Below, in pieces: positions 57,279-64,000 of a stretch of 64,000 nucleotides of DNA. Under the pieces are notes generated by a model, which did not search any database, was not told the DNA's origin, and saw only the letters and a program-made list of their open reading frames with translations. Position numbers and translations under genes: made by a program. The stretch comes from RYN-133 sp036497285 (GTDB lineage Bacteria; Actinomycetota; Actinomycetes; Mycobacteriales; Jatrophihabitantaceae): the NCBI GenBank assembly GCA_036497285.1, contig DASXJR010000076.1, positions 1 to 64,000 on the forward strand. The letters are read 5' to 3'. How positions within the stretch are numbered: the first letter of the stretch is position 1; the number at the start of each line of letters is the position of its first letter.

Positions 57279-58349
57279 TCAGCAGCCGGGTACGGATCGG
57301 CCCTGGTGAATCGCCTGCAATGCCTGCACCGCCCCCTGCAGCGTCGCGACCTTCACGACCTGGAGGCCGCTCGGAATCGCACCGTTCACGTCACTGCAGT
57401 TGCCGGCCGGTGCGAGGAACACCGTGGCGCCGGCGTCGCGCGCGGCGATCATCTTCAGCTGGATTCCGCCGATCGGGCCGACCGCTCCGTCCGGGTTGAT
57501 CGTGCCCGTCCCGGCGATGAACTTGCCGTGCGTGAGGTCCTGATCGCCGACCTTGTCGAGGATGCCCAGTGCGAACATCATTCCGGCCGATGGGCCGCCG
57601 ATCTCGCTGTTCAGTCCGAGGACGATCTGGTACGGCGCGAGGCATTCCCGGTCCGGCGGCACTGTGACGCCGAGCGAGCCGCCCTTCGCGCCCGCCGGCG
57701 GCCTGCTGAGGGTGACTGTCTCCGTCTTGGTCGACCCCGCCGTCGGACTGGTGTTGCGACGCACGACGACCGCGACTGTGTCGCCGGGCTGCTTGGCGCT
57801 GAGCACGGCGCGCAACTTCGGGTAGCTGTCGGCAGGCTTCCCGTCGACCGTCTTGAAGACGTCGCCCACGGCCAACTTGCCTTTCGACGGCCCCTTCGGC
57901 AGCACGCTGAGCACACCGAACGCCTTCGGATAACCGAGCTCACAGGCTGCAGCGACGACCGCGTCGTCCTGCGAAGCGCTGAAGTCACTCGCGTTCTGCT
58001 TGTTCACCTGTTGCGTCGACTGTCCGGGCGGAAACAGCGCCGAGTGCGGCACCACGACCTCATCGCTCTGCATCCACGCACGCAACGCATCGAAGACGGT
58101 GAGCTTGCTCGTCGAATAGCTGACCGTGGTCAGGTTCAGATTGCCCGAGGTCGGGTTGGGCTTGCGGCCCAGAATCTGGATGACCTGCTCACCGTCGCAG
58201 GTCGCAAGCGTGTTGCAGGTAGGCCCGGGCGACAACACGACATACGGCACCGGCAAAGTCATCGACAGGATCAGCAGAGCGACGAACAACGCTGCCGCGA
58301 CAACAAGGGTTCGCACACGGCGGCTCATCCCGCCCAGCGCCTTCGTCAC
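57279..58349 (-). CDS. Membrane-anchored PDZ/Lon-type serine protease (YlbL-like)
   Basis: Predicted 356 aa. One N-terminal membrane anchor (residues ~13-35) puts the rest outside. A PDZ domain (about 145-205, KLAVGDVFKTVDGKPADSYPKL) is followed by an S16 Lon-type domain with the Ser-Lys dyad S254 (IGGPSAGMMFALG) and K299 (GGIQLKMIAARDAG). It should degrade membrane or exported proteins. GTG 58349 overlaps the stop of the small membrane protein; ATG 58328 is another option. Residues C45/C51 could form a disulfide outside. Confidence 0.9.
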   Translation of the reverse strand: MTKALGGMSRRVRTLVVAAALFVALLILSMTLPVPYVVLSPGPTCNTLATCDGEQVIQILGRKPNPTSGNLNLTTVSYSTSKLTVFDALRAWMQSDEVVVPHSALFPPGQSTQQVNKQNASDFSASQDDAVVAAACELGYPKAFGVLSVLPKGPSKGKLAVGDVFKTVDGKPADSYPKLRAVLSAKQPGDTVAVVVRRNTSPTAGSTKTETVTLSRPPAGAKGGSLGVTVPPDRECLAPYQIVLGLNSEIGGPSAGMMFALGILDKVGDQDLTHGKFIAGTGTINPDGAVGPIGGIQLKMIAARDAGATVFLAPAGNCSDVNGAIPSGLQVVKVATLQGAVQALQAIHQGRSVPGC

Positions 58350-58573
58350 GCGTCGAGAGTATCCGGCGGGTTGACCTGGACTCGAAGCGTGGCGCTGCGC
58401 GCGGGAACGGTAAGCGCATCGAGGAATTCACTGTGTGCACGTACCGATGCTTCGGTTCCGAGTGGGCGGTCATCGCGTCGCGACCACCAACCGCGCAACC
58501 AGACCCATACCGCAGCCAGCGCCGTCGCGCCGATCGGCACGGCAAGCCACAGCGCCCACGTCATGTGCGGCAC
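58346..58573 (-). CDS. Small single-pass membrane protein upstream of the PDZ protease
   Basis: 75 aa from GTG 58573 (72 from ATG 58564). One helix (about residues 5-27, WALWLAVPIGATALAAVWVWLRGWW) is followed by a basic, cytoplasmic-type tail. The stop overlaps the protease start by 4 nt, so translation is coupled. Not a recognised family; the coupling suggests it works with, or is a substrate or regulator of, the membrane protease. Confidence 0.7.
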   Translation of the reverse strand: MPHMTWALWLAVPIGATALAAVWVWLRGWWSRRDDRPLGTEASVRAHSEFLDALTVPARSATLRVQVNPPDTLDA

Positions 58574-58674
58574 GCTATCGGTCGAGGTGTGTTCGCCGTC
58601 GGCGCAACGCTGGCAATCCGGTCAGGACGGCGGAACGGGTCGCGCGGCCGGTTCGTCCTACTACCGTGGCTGGT

Positions 58675-59967
58675 ATGAGTGACGACGTGCCGTTCGGCTT
58701 CGGACCCGGAAGCGGCGGTGACCCCGACAAGCCCGGCGAGTTCCCGGGAATGCAGATGTTCGCCTATCTGCAGCAACTGATGAGCGGGCAAGGTGGCGCG
58801 GTCAACTGGGATCTTGCCCGGCAACTGGCCGTGCAAGGGCTGGCCGACGCGGACCCGGACGTTGCACCGGGCGAGCGCAAGGCGGTCGCCGACGCGATCC
58901 GCCTTGCCGATCTGTGGCTGGATGAGGTGACCGAACTGCCTTCCGGTGTGCAGACCGTCGAGTCGTGGACGCGTAACGAGTGGCTGGACAAGACCCTGCC
59001 CACGTGGCGCATGTTGTGCGATCCGGTGGCCGAGCGCGTCGTCGCGGCGATGTCGTCAGCACTCCCGAGCGGCGAGGACTCCGAACAGATGCAGGCGCTG
59101 GGCGCGCTGGGCGGCATGCTCCCGCCCGGCGGCATCGGCGCGATCATGAACCAGGTCGGCGGGCTCATGTTCGGCGCCCAGGTAGGGCAGGGGCTGTCCG
59201 GACTGGCCCGCGAGGTTGTGTCGGCCACCGACATCGGCGTGCCGATCGGTCCGAACGGTGTTGCCGCGCTGATCCCGGCGAACGTCGCGGCCTTCGGCGA
59301 AGGCCTCGAGCGTCCCGATGACGAAGTACGTCTCTACCTCGCGCTGCGCGAGGCGGCCCACCAGCGCTTGTTCGGTCACGTCCCGTGGCTGCGGCAGCGG
59401 ATGCTGGACACGGTCGCGGCCTACGCCCAGGGCATCACCGTGGACCTGTCGGCGATCGAGCGGGCGATGGGCGACATCGATCCGACCAACCCGCAGAGCG
59501 TGCAGGACGTGCTGGCAGGTGGGCTGTTCGAGCCGCAGACGACGCCCGAGCAGAAGGCTGCGCTGCGACGACTCGAGACGCTGCTCGCGCTCGTCGAGGG
59601 CTGGGTCGACGCGGTCGTGGCGGCGGCGGCCGGCGACCGCATGGCCGGTGCCGAGGCGCTGCGGGAGGCCTCCCGGCGTCGTCGGGCGAGCGGCGGCCCG
59701 GCCGAGCAGACTTTCGCCACGCTCGTGGGGCTCGAACTGCGCCCGCGCCGACTGCGCGAGGCCGCCGCACTGTGGTGGGGCGTCACCGAGAAGCACGGGA
59801 TCAGCGGCCGGGACAACATCTGGTCGCACCCGGACCTGCTGCCGAGCGCCGAGGACCTGGACGATCCGCTCGGATTCGCCGACACGATCGGCGTCGCGGA
59901 CAACCTGACCGCCGAGGACGCGAAGAGCCTCGAGGGCTCGGACGACGTAGACCGCGACCCCGAGTAA
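58675..59967 (+). CDS. Zinc-dependent metalloprotease-like DUF2342 protein
   Basis: A 430-aa actinobacterial protein often annotated as F420-biosynthesis-associated or zinc-dependent hydrolase. LALREAAHQRLFGHVPWLRQRM (near residue 225) holds the family's E-A-A-H segment; ALWWGVTEKHG and DNIWSHPDLLPSAEDLDDP near the end are conserved. No membrane segment. TACCGT lies 7 nt before ATG 58675, so it may be leaderless. Real enzymatic role is unproven. Confidence 0.82.
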   Translation: MSDDVPFGFGPGSGGDPDKPGEFPGMQMFAYLQQLMSGQGGAVNWDLARQLAVQGLADADPDVAPGERKAVADAIRLADLWLDEVTELPSGVQTVESWTRNEWLDKTLPTWRMLCDPVAERVVAAMSSALPSGEDSEQMQALGALGGMLPPGGIGAIMNQVGGLMFGAQVGQGLSGLAREVVSATDIGVPIGPNGVAALIPANVAAFGEGLERPDDEVRLYLALREAAHQRLFGHVPWLRQRMLDTVAAYAQGITVDLSAIERAMGDIDPTNPQSVQDVLAGGLFEPQTTPEQKAALRRLETLLALVEGWVDAVVAAAAGDRMAGAEALREASRRRRASGGPAEQTFATLVGLELRPRRLREAAALWWGVTEKHGISGRDNIWSHPDLLPSAEDLDDPLGFADTIGVADNLTAEDAKSLEGSDDVDRDPE

Positions 59968-60050
59968 GTCGCGGCTGTGACAGCCCCGTGCGGGAAGCTA
60001 CGGCTCGATAGGCCCGGCACACCAGGCGCGGTGCGGCAAGATCGTTCCGG

Positions 60051-60650
60051 TCAGGCGGTGTCGGCGGTGTCCTCGGCTTCGTCGACGTCGCCGCCGAGAT
60101 CGTCTTCGAGATCCAGGTGCGCCGCGGCGCTGACGCCGTCGAGGTAGCCCCGGGCCCGCTCGGTGCGCGGGTAGCGCTGCACGAGCGCCCAGAAGTCGGG
60201 GCCGTGCCCGGGAACCAGCAGGTGCGCCAGTTCGTGCACGAGGACGTAGTCGCGCACCCAGTGCGGCATGTCGCGCAGCCGCTCGGACAGCCGGATCGTC
60301 GCGTCGGCGGGGGTGCAGGACGCCCACCGGGTGCGCATGCCGGCCACCCACCGCACGCTCGCAGGCCTCGCCCGCCCGCCGAGGTAGCTGGTCGACAGTT
60401 CGGCAGCACGACGAAACAACGCGGCGTCACCGCCGTCACGGCGTCGACGCGCACCCGAATCGAGCCGCTCGACCATCTCACGGACCCACTGCGCCTCTTC
60501 GGCCTTGGTGAACCGGGACGGGATGAGCACGACGATGCGCGCGCCGTCGCGGTAGGCCGACACGGTCCGGCGCCGCTTGGCACTGCGGCGCACCTCGATC
60601 TCGGGAGTAGTGCTCGGCGCACTCGTCGGGCGGTCCTGGACGCTGGTCAC
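60051..60650 (-). CDS. YgjP/SprT-like zinc metallopeptidase (M48-type)
   Basis: A 199-aa metallopeptidase. The zinc motif HELAH (H139, E140, H143) sits in VLVHELAHLLVPGHGPDFWA, with H149 following, and RTRWASCTPADATIRLSERL before it is the WGS-type segment of YgjP proteins. GTG 60650. It ends in a strongly acidic tail. The gene neighbours the ThiF-like and AarF genes as in other actinobacteria. Confidence 0.88.
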   Translation of the reverse strand: MTSVQDRPTSAPSTTPEIEVRRSAKRRRTVSAYRDGARIVVLIPSRFTKAEEAQWVREMVERLDSGARRRRDGGDAALFRRAAELSTSYLGGRARPASVRWVAGMRTRWASCTPADATIRLSERLRDMPHWVRDYVLVHELAHLLVPGHGPDFWALVQRYPRTERARGYLDGVSAAAHLDLEDDLGGDVDEAEDTADTA

Positions 60651-60728
60651 GACACGGACGCTAGCCGGGTCCCCTGACAGTTTCGGCAGGCTCGCCGCGG
60701 CGGCCCGTCGGTGACCGGTTCGGCTCGA

Positions 60729-60871
60729 TCGTCCACAGGTGGCACCTGGTTCGTCCAAAAGAAGATCCACACGTACTCCACACCCCTGTCCACAGGTGTG
60801 CACAAAACATGTGATCAAATCGGACGGATCTCCGTCAGGCCGGCGGACCCATCTGACAGGCCTGTGGATAA
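60729..60871. promoter_or_regulatory. Cluster of DnaA-box-like sequences
   Basis: In the 259-nt gap between the metallopeptidase and ThiF-like genes: TCGTCCACA (60729), AGATCCACA (60763), CTGTCCACA (60786), TTGTGCACA on the minus strand (60797-60805) and a perfect TTATCCACA on the minus strand (60863-60871). No dnaA or dnaN is near, so this is not the usual oriC; a DnaA titration or control site is possible. Confidence 0.5.
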
Positions 60872-60909
60872 CGGGAGCGCAGGGCTGTTGACCATGCGAC
60901 GGTTGGCCG

Positions 60910-61941
60910 GTGACAGCGACGATGCTCGCTCCGGCCGCCCGCCTGCTGTGGCGGTCGGCGAGCGAGGCACAGATCGAAGTCGGCAATCGCCGGGTGGTCG
61001 TGGACGGCCTCGGCACCGACGCGGTGCGCCGCCTGATCGGGCGTCCCGGTCCAGGTGGCGACGACGTCGCTCTGGTCGCTCTACAGGAACGCCTGGTCGA
61101 AAGCGGCTATCTCTGGGACGGGCCGGATGCGGTTCTGTCGGGTTCCGAATCAGAACGGTTCGGCGTCGACGCCCGTCGCACGGTCGCTCACCCGCGGCTT
61201 GCCGGCGAGCTGACCGCGCTCTCGGCACGTGCGGGTCAGAGCGCCGCCGGCTTGCTCGCCGCCCGGCGGCGCTGCACGGTCGTCGTCCAAGGCACCGGAC
61301 GGGTCGGCCCGCAGATCGTTGCCGTGCTCGCAGCTGCCGGCGTCGGCCGCGTGCACGCGGTCGATCTCAGCCCGGCCCGGCTGCGCCACGCCCTGCCCGG
61401 CGGTCTCGCGCCGACCGACGAAGGCCTGCCGTTCGCGACTGCCACGGCCCTGGCCGCCGAACGGCAGGCGCCCGATGCGGTGTGCGTGCCCGCCCCGTTC
61501 GGCGAGCCACCCGACCTGGTCGTGCTTGCCATCGACGAACCGGTCGACGACGAGCGCCGCGCCGCCCTGCACGCACGGTCCACCGCGCATCTGGTCGTGC
61601 GTGTCATCGCCGGGCACGGTGCGGTCGGTCCGCTGGTGCTGCCCGGTCTGACCAGCTGCCTGCGCTGCGCCGACCTGCACCGCCTCGACCGCGATCCTGC
61701 CTGGGACGCGCTGGCCGCCCAGCTCAGCATCAGCCACCGCGACCGCGGCGCGAGCGAGGTGGCCGTCGCCACGGTTGTCGGTGGGGTGGCCGCCGTACAG
61801 GCGCTCGAGTTCCTCGACGGCGGTCGCCCCGCCGCCGTCGAGGGCACGCTTGAAATGCAGCTGCCCGACTGGCGGCTGCGCCGGCGCACGTGGCCGATTC
61901 ACCCCGACTGCGACTGTTTGCCTGATATCCAACCCGGATGA
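60910..61941 (+). CDS. ThiF/E1-like protein (TOMM-type cyclodehydratase relative)
   Basis: Predicted 343 aa. The N-terminal ~100 residues look like a winged-helix peptide-recognition domain. A Rossmann ThiF/E1 fold begins at VVVQGTGRVGPQIVAVLAAAG (near residue 125). CLRCADLHR (near residue 253) and HPDCDC near the end provide two CxxC-like pairs for a structural zinc. Rv3196-type proteins have the same place in M. tuberculosis (remembered). No precursor peptide or YcaO gene is nearby, so a peptide-modifying role is not supported here. GTG 60910 or ATG 60922. Confidence 0.78.
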   Translation: MTATMLAPAARLLWRSASEAQIEVGNRRVVVDGLGTDAVRRLIGRPGPGGDDVALVALQERLVESGYLWDGPDAVLSGSESERFGVDARRTVAHPRLAGELTALSARAGQSAAGLLAARRRCTVVVQGTGRVGPQIVAVLAAAGVGRVHAVDLSPARLRHALPGGLAPTDEGLPFATATALAAERQAPDAVCVPAPFGEPPDLVVLAIDEPVDDERRAALHARSTAHLVVRVIAGHGAVGPLVLPGLTSCLRCADLHRLDRDPAWDALAAQLSISHRDRGASEVAVATVVGGVAAVQALEFLDGGRPAAVEGTLEMQLPDWRLRRRTWPIHPDCDCLPDIQPG

Positions 61942-62047
61942 CTGCCGTATCACAGAGGCGATTCCTGCCCGGAGTGGCCGTACCGCCTCCTCGATTCGGC
62001 ACAATGTGTGGACGCATTGATCAACCGGACGGGAGGACGTGCGCGCG

Positions 62048-63358
62048 ATGGCCGACATCCCGCAGCGCCGTGGTGCCCGCACGATCAAACTGGCTTCGCT
62101 GCCCCTCGGCGTCGCCGGACGGGCCACGGTGGGGTTCGGCAAGCGGATCACCGGCCGCTCCGCGGCCGACATCCAGGCCGAACTGCAGGCGCGCACCGCC
62201 GAGCAACTGTTCACCGTGCTCGGAGAGCTCAAGGGCGGGGCGATGAAGCTCGGCCAGGCGTTGTCGGTGTTCGAGGCGGCGCTGCCGGAAGACACCGCGG
62301 CGCCCTACCGAGAGGCCCTCACCCGGCTGCAGGAGGCCGCACCGCCGATGCGCGCCGCGGTCGTCCACCAAGTGCTCGAGCAGCAGTTCGGCCGCCGCTG
62401 GCGGGAACGGTTCGCCAGCTTCGAGGACACCCCGGCCGCCGCGGCAAGCATCGGGCAGGTGCATCGCGCGGTGTGGGCCGACGGGCGCGAGGTCGCGGTC
62501 AAGCTGCAGTACCCGGGTGCGGGGCCGGCGCTGCTCGCCGACTTCACCCAGTTGTCGCGCATGGCCCGGTTGTTCAGCCGGCTCTCCCCCGGTCTCGACG
62601 TCAAGCCGCTGCTCGCCGAACTGAAGGAGCGCGTGCTCGAAGAGCTCGACTACGGCCTCGAAGCCGACGCACAGCGCGCCTTCGCCGTCGCCTATGCAGG
62701 CGATCCCGACATCGCCGTCCCGCGCGTCGTGGCCAGCGCCCCGAAGGCGATGATCTCGGAGTGGATGGACGGCACACCGCTGTCGCGCATCATCGGCTCG
62801 GGCAGCAGCGAACAGCGTGACCGCGCGGGCACACTGCTCGCCCTGCTGCACTACTCGGCGCCGACCCGCGCCGGACTGCTGCATGCCGACCCGCACCCCG
62901 GCAACTTCCGGATCCTGCCCGACGGCCGGCTCGGCGTGGTCGACTTCGGTGCGGTGGCCCGCCTGCCCGGCGGCTACCCGGAACCGCTGGGTCGGCTGAC
63001 CCGGCACGCGGTCGACCGCGACGGGCCCGCAGTGCTCGCGGTGATGCGCGAGGAAGGCTTCATCCGCAGCAACGTCAACCTCGACGCCGCACAGGTGATG
63101 GATTACCTGGGCCCCATCGTCGAGCCGCTGCGCGCGCCCACCTTCACCTTCTCGCGGGACTGGATGCGCGGGCAGGCCGCCAGGATCGGCGACCCCCGCC
63201 GCGAAGAGGCCCGGGTCGGCCGGCTGTTCAACCTGCCGCCGTCCTACCTGCTGATCCACCGGGTGACACTCGGTTCGATCGCTGTGCTGTCGCAACTCGG
63301 CGCCACGGCACCGTTTCGCGAACTGGCCGAGGAGTGGCAACCCGGATTTGCCGCTTAG
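62048..63358 (+). CDS. ABC1/AarF (UbiB)-family atypical kinase
   Basis: A 436-aa ADCK-like protein. GGAMKLGQALSVFEAALPED has the KxGQ motif (near residue 65). AAASIGQVHRAVWADGREVAVKLQYPG gives the nucleotide lysine. LDYGLEADAQ is the ExD site, HADPHPGNF the catalytic loop (near 285) and GVVDFGAVARL the metal site. No membrane segment. GGGAGG lies upstream; ATG 62048 is preferred to GTG 62039. Members support quinone or lipid metabolism and in M. tuberculosis Rv3197 is linked to macrolide resistance with the neighbouring whiB7. Confidence 0.93.
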   Translation: MADIPQRRGARTIKLASLPLGVAGRATVGFGKRITGRSAADIQAELQARTAEQLFTVLGELKGGAMKLGQALSVFEAALPEDTAAPYREALTRLQEAAPPMRAAVVHQVLEQQFGRRWRERFASFEDTPAAAASIGQVHRAVWADGREVAVKLQYPGAGPALLADFTQLSRMARLFSRLSPGLDVKPLLAELKERVLEELDYGLEADAQRAFAVAYAGDPDIAVPRVVASAPKAMISEWMDGTPLSRIIGSGSSEQRDRAGTLLALLHYSAPTRAGLLHADPHPGNFRILPDGRLGVVDFGAVARLPGGYPEPLGRLTRHAVDRDGPAVLAVMREEGFIRSNVNLDAAQVMDYLGPIVEPLRAPTFTFSRDWMRGQAARIGDPRREEARVGRLFNLPPSYLLIHRVTLGSIAVLSQLGATAPFRELAEEWQPGFAA

Positions 63359-63442
63359 CCGTCAGTGTGACCCGCTATGTGATCGGTGAGCCGAAGCCGT
63401 GTCGGGCTGGACCCGGGTGCGCGCTCGGCGTAGCAATTGGTA

Positions 63443-63628
63443 ATGAACGAAATATGTTCGATGTGCGGCCGCACGGCCGACCCGGACGAGGACGGCGACC
63501 CGCCCCTCGCGTGGAGCGCTGATCTGGTCGAGGTTCGAGGGGGCACGCGCACGCGCTGGATCTGTCCCGCCTGCACCCGCGCCCACGTCCGTTCGATCGA
63601 GGCCAAACTCGATCAGTCTTGGTGGTAA
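63443..63628 (+). CDS. Small zinc-ribbon protein
   Basis: A 61-aa protein with two CxxC pairs, C5/C8 and C41/C44, separated by an acidic loop (DPDEDGDPP) and a beta-type segment; this is a zinc ribbon. The tail RAHVRSIEAKLDQSWW is basic then aromatic. ATG 63443 has no ribosome site; TAGCAAT 7 nt upstream may be its -10. Function unknown; similar small proteins stand next to whiB7 in actinobacteria. Confidence 0.75.
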   Translation: MNEICSMCGRTADPDEDGDPPLAWSADLVEVRGGTRTRWICPACTRAHVRSIEAKLDQSWW

Positions 63629-63641
63629 GCCGGTACAACAA

Positions 63642-63687
63642 CGCCACAGCGGCCGCCGGATCATCTGATCCGGCGGCCGCTGTGGCG
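63642..63687. terminator. Long perfect stem-loop between convergent genes
   Basis: A 22-bp perfect inverted repeat (63642-63663 with 63666-63687) and a 2-nt loop. It separates the zinc-ribbon and the small basic protein genes. No T run follows on either strand, so it is a stem-loop terminator without a U tract or a 3' RNA barrier. Confidence 0.7.
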
Positions 63688-63699
63688 TGTGCGGGCTGC

Positions 63700-63891
63700 T
63701 CAGTGCGCGACGGCGGCTTGGCCGACCCGCTCGGCGCGCTCGGCGTGACGCCGATAGGCCTTGTGCGCGCGCCGCTCCCGCGAGCGCCAGCGATTGGCCG
63801 AGGCCAATTGGCTGACCAGGGCGCGCCGACGCGCGTCCTCGTGCAGTTGGCGCAGATGCTCTCGCGCCAGGGCTTCATGCATGGTTTGCAT
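63700..63891 (-). CDS. Small basic helical protein downstream of whiB7
   Basis: Predicted 63 aa, almost all charged helix: MHEALAREHLRQLHEDARRR, then RWRSRERRAHKAYRRHAERAER. ATG 63891 has AAGGAG 7 nt upstream, a better start than ATG 63954, which overlaps the whiB7 stop. Arg-rich helices suggest binding to RNA or ribosome, but the family is not recognised. It is probably co-transcribed with whiB7, the antibiotic-resistance regulator. Confidence 0.65.
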   Translation of the reverse strand: MQTMHEALAREHLRQLHEDARRRALVSQLASANRWRSRERRAHKAYRRHAERAERVGQAAVAH

Positions 63892-63950
63892 TGCAGTGCT
63901 CCTTGAAGACGGAAGGCTTGTCGAAAGGTCGAAACTCATCGGTTCGGTGT

Positions 63951-64000
63951 TCATGCGGCCTGCTCCCCGTTGCGGTCGGTCTTGCGTGGACGGCCCCGCG
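63951..64000 (-). CDS. whiB7: WhiB7 regulator, C-terminal tip (rest outside window)
   Basis: Only the last 15 codons are in the window. They read RGRPRKTDRNGEQAA, an AT-hook RGRPRK followed by the stop at 63951-63953. The AT hook at the extreme C-terminus is diagnostic for WhiB7 among WhiB proteins. Location beyond AarF and before the expected UvrD2 gene matches M. tuberculosis Rv3197A (remembered). WhiB7 turns on intrinsic resistance to ribosome-targeting antibiotics. Confidence 0.82.
   Translation of the reverse strand, partial: RGRPRKTDRNGEQAA

Noticed and set aside
60729..60871. Chromosomal origin oriC
   Set aside because: No dnaA, dnaN, recF, gyrB or rpmH nearby; the gene context is the conserved whiB7 block.
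60910..61941. Thiazole/oxazole-modified microcin cluster
   Set aside because: ThiF-like fold is present, but there is no YcaO, dehydrogenase or precursor peptide, and the gene belongs to a conserved housekeeping neighbourhood.

Overview
The window is high-GC actinobacterial chromosome. Lineage markers are WhiB1 with PdtaS, a SigR/RsrA thiol-stress pair, Lsr2, a nickel superoxide dismutase, an RsbW/SigF-type stress module and the 3' tip of a WhiB7 gene. From memory, two blocks keep the gene order of Mycobacterium tuberculosis: whiB1-pdtaS, sigH(R)-rshA and SRAP-aroA-rsgA; and UPF0182, PDZ protease, DUF2342, ThiF-like, AarF/ABC1, WhiB7. Nickel SOD and the gene mix point to a soil-type actinomycete rather than Mycobacterium. 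No phage, transposase or CRISPR array was seen.

Layout. 1-4140: end of a polyamine/betaine-type ABC importer, then a Rieske oxygenase and an FAD oxidoreductase. 4108-8907: YczE and its divergent MocR regulator, malic enzyme, and a frameshifted CDF metal exporter. 9020-12351: sodX and sodN (divergent), a histidine phosphatase, RsbW-like anti-sigma and SigF/B-type sigma factor. 12365-15967: lipid kinase, whiB1 with a CRP-like site, and pdtaS. 16077-22427: Na+/solute symporter, phospholipase D, a two-component pair, a D,D-carboxypeptidase. 22492-28236: sigR-rsrA with a textbook self-activating promoter, a YbaK deacylase, a K+/H+ antiporter pair, an acyl-CoA synthetase and a hydrolase. 28303-35335: a glycan locus made of a secreted GH92 mannosidase, a ROK kinase fused to DUF6308, and a LacI regulator, with two matching operators. 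35373-38768: SRAP, aroA, rsgA, EthD. 38838-42784: alcohol dehydrogenase, MoxR, VWA and XdhC genes resembling CO-dehydrogenase accessory genes. 43068-48954: small membrane protein, aminotransferase, hisN, queA, SDR with SoxR-like regulator, second YbaK. 48935-52826: molybdate operon ending in a MoaD-flavin reductase fusion. 52930-64000: lsr2, initiator tRNA, and the conserved UPF0182-to-whiB7 block.

The least explained structure is a set of nested four-arm palindromes. Two loci (22380-22448 and 47890-47958) share identical outer arms and identical 69-bp geometry, both between convergent genes. A third (25836-25909) has the same plan with a different arm sequence. Other points worth a second look are the ROK-DUF6308 and MoaD-flavin reductase fusions, a cluster of DnaA-box-like sequences at 60729-60871 away from dnaA, and several genes that look leaderless, with a -10 element 6-8 nt before the start codon.

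All calls are from reading the sequence. Family names come from recognised motifs and remembered homologues; no database search was run.
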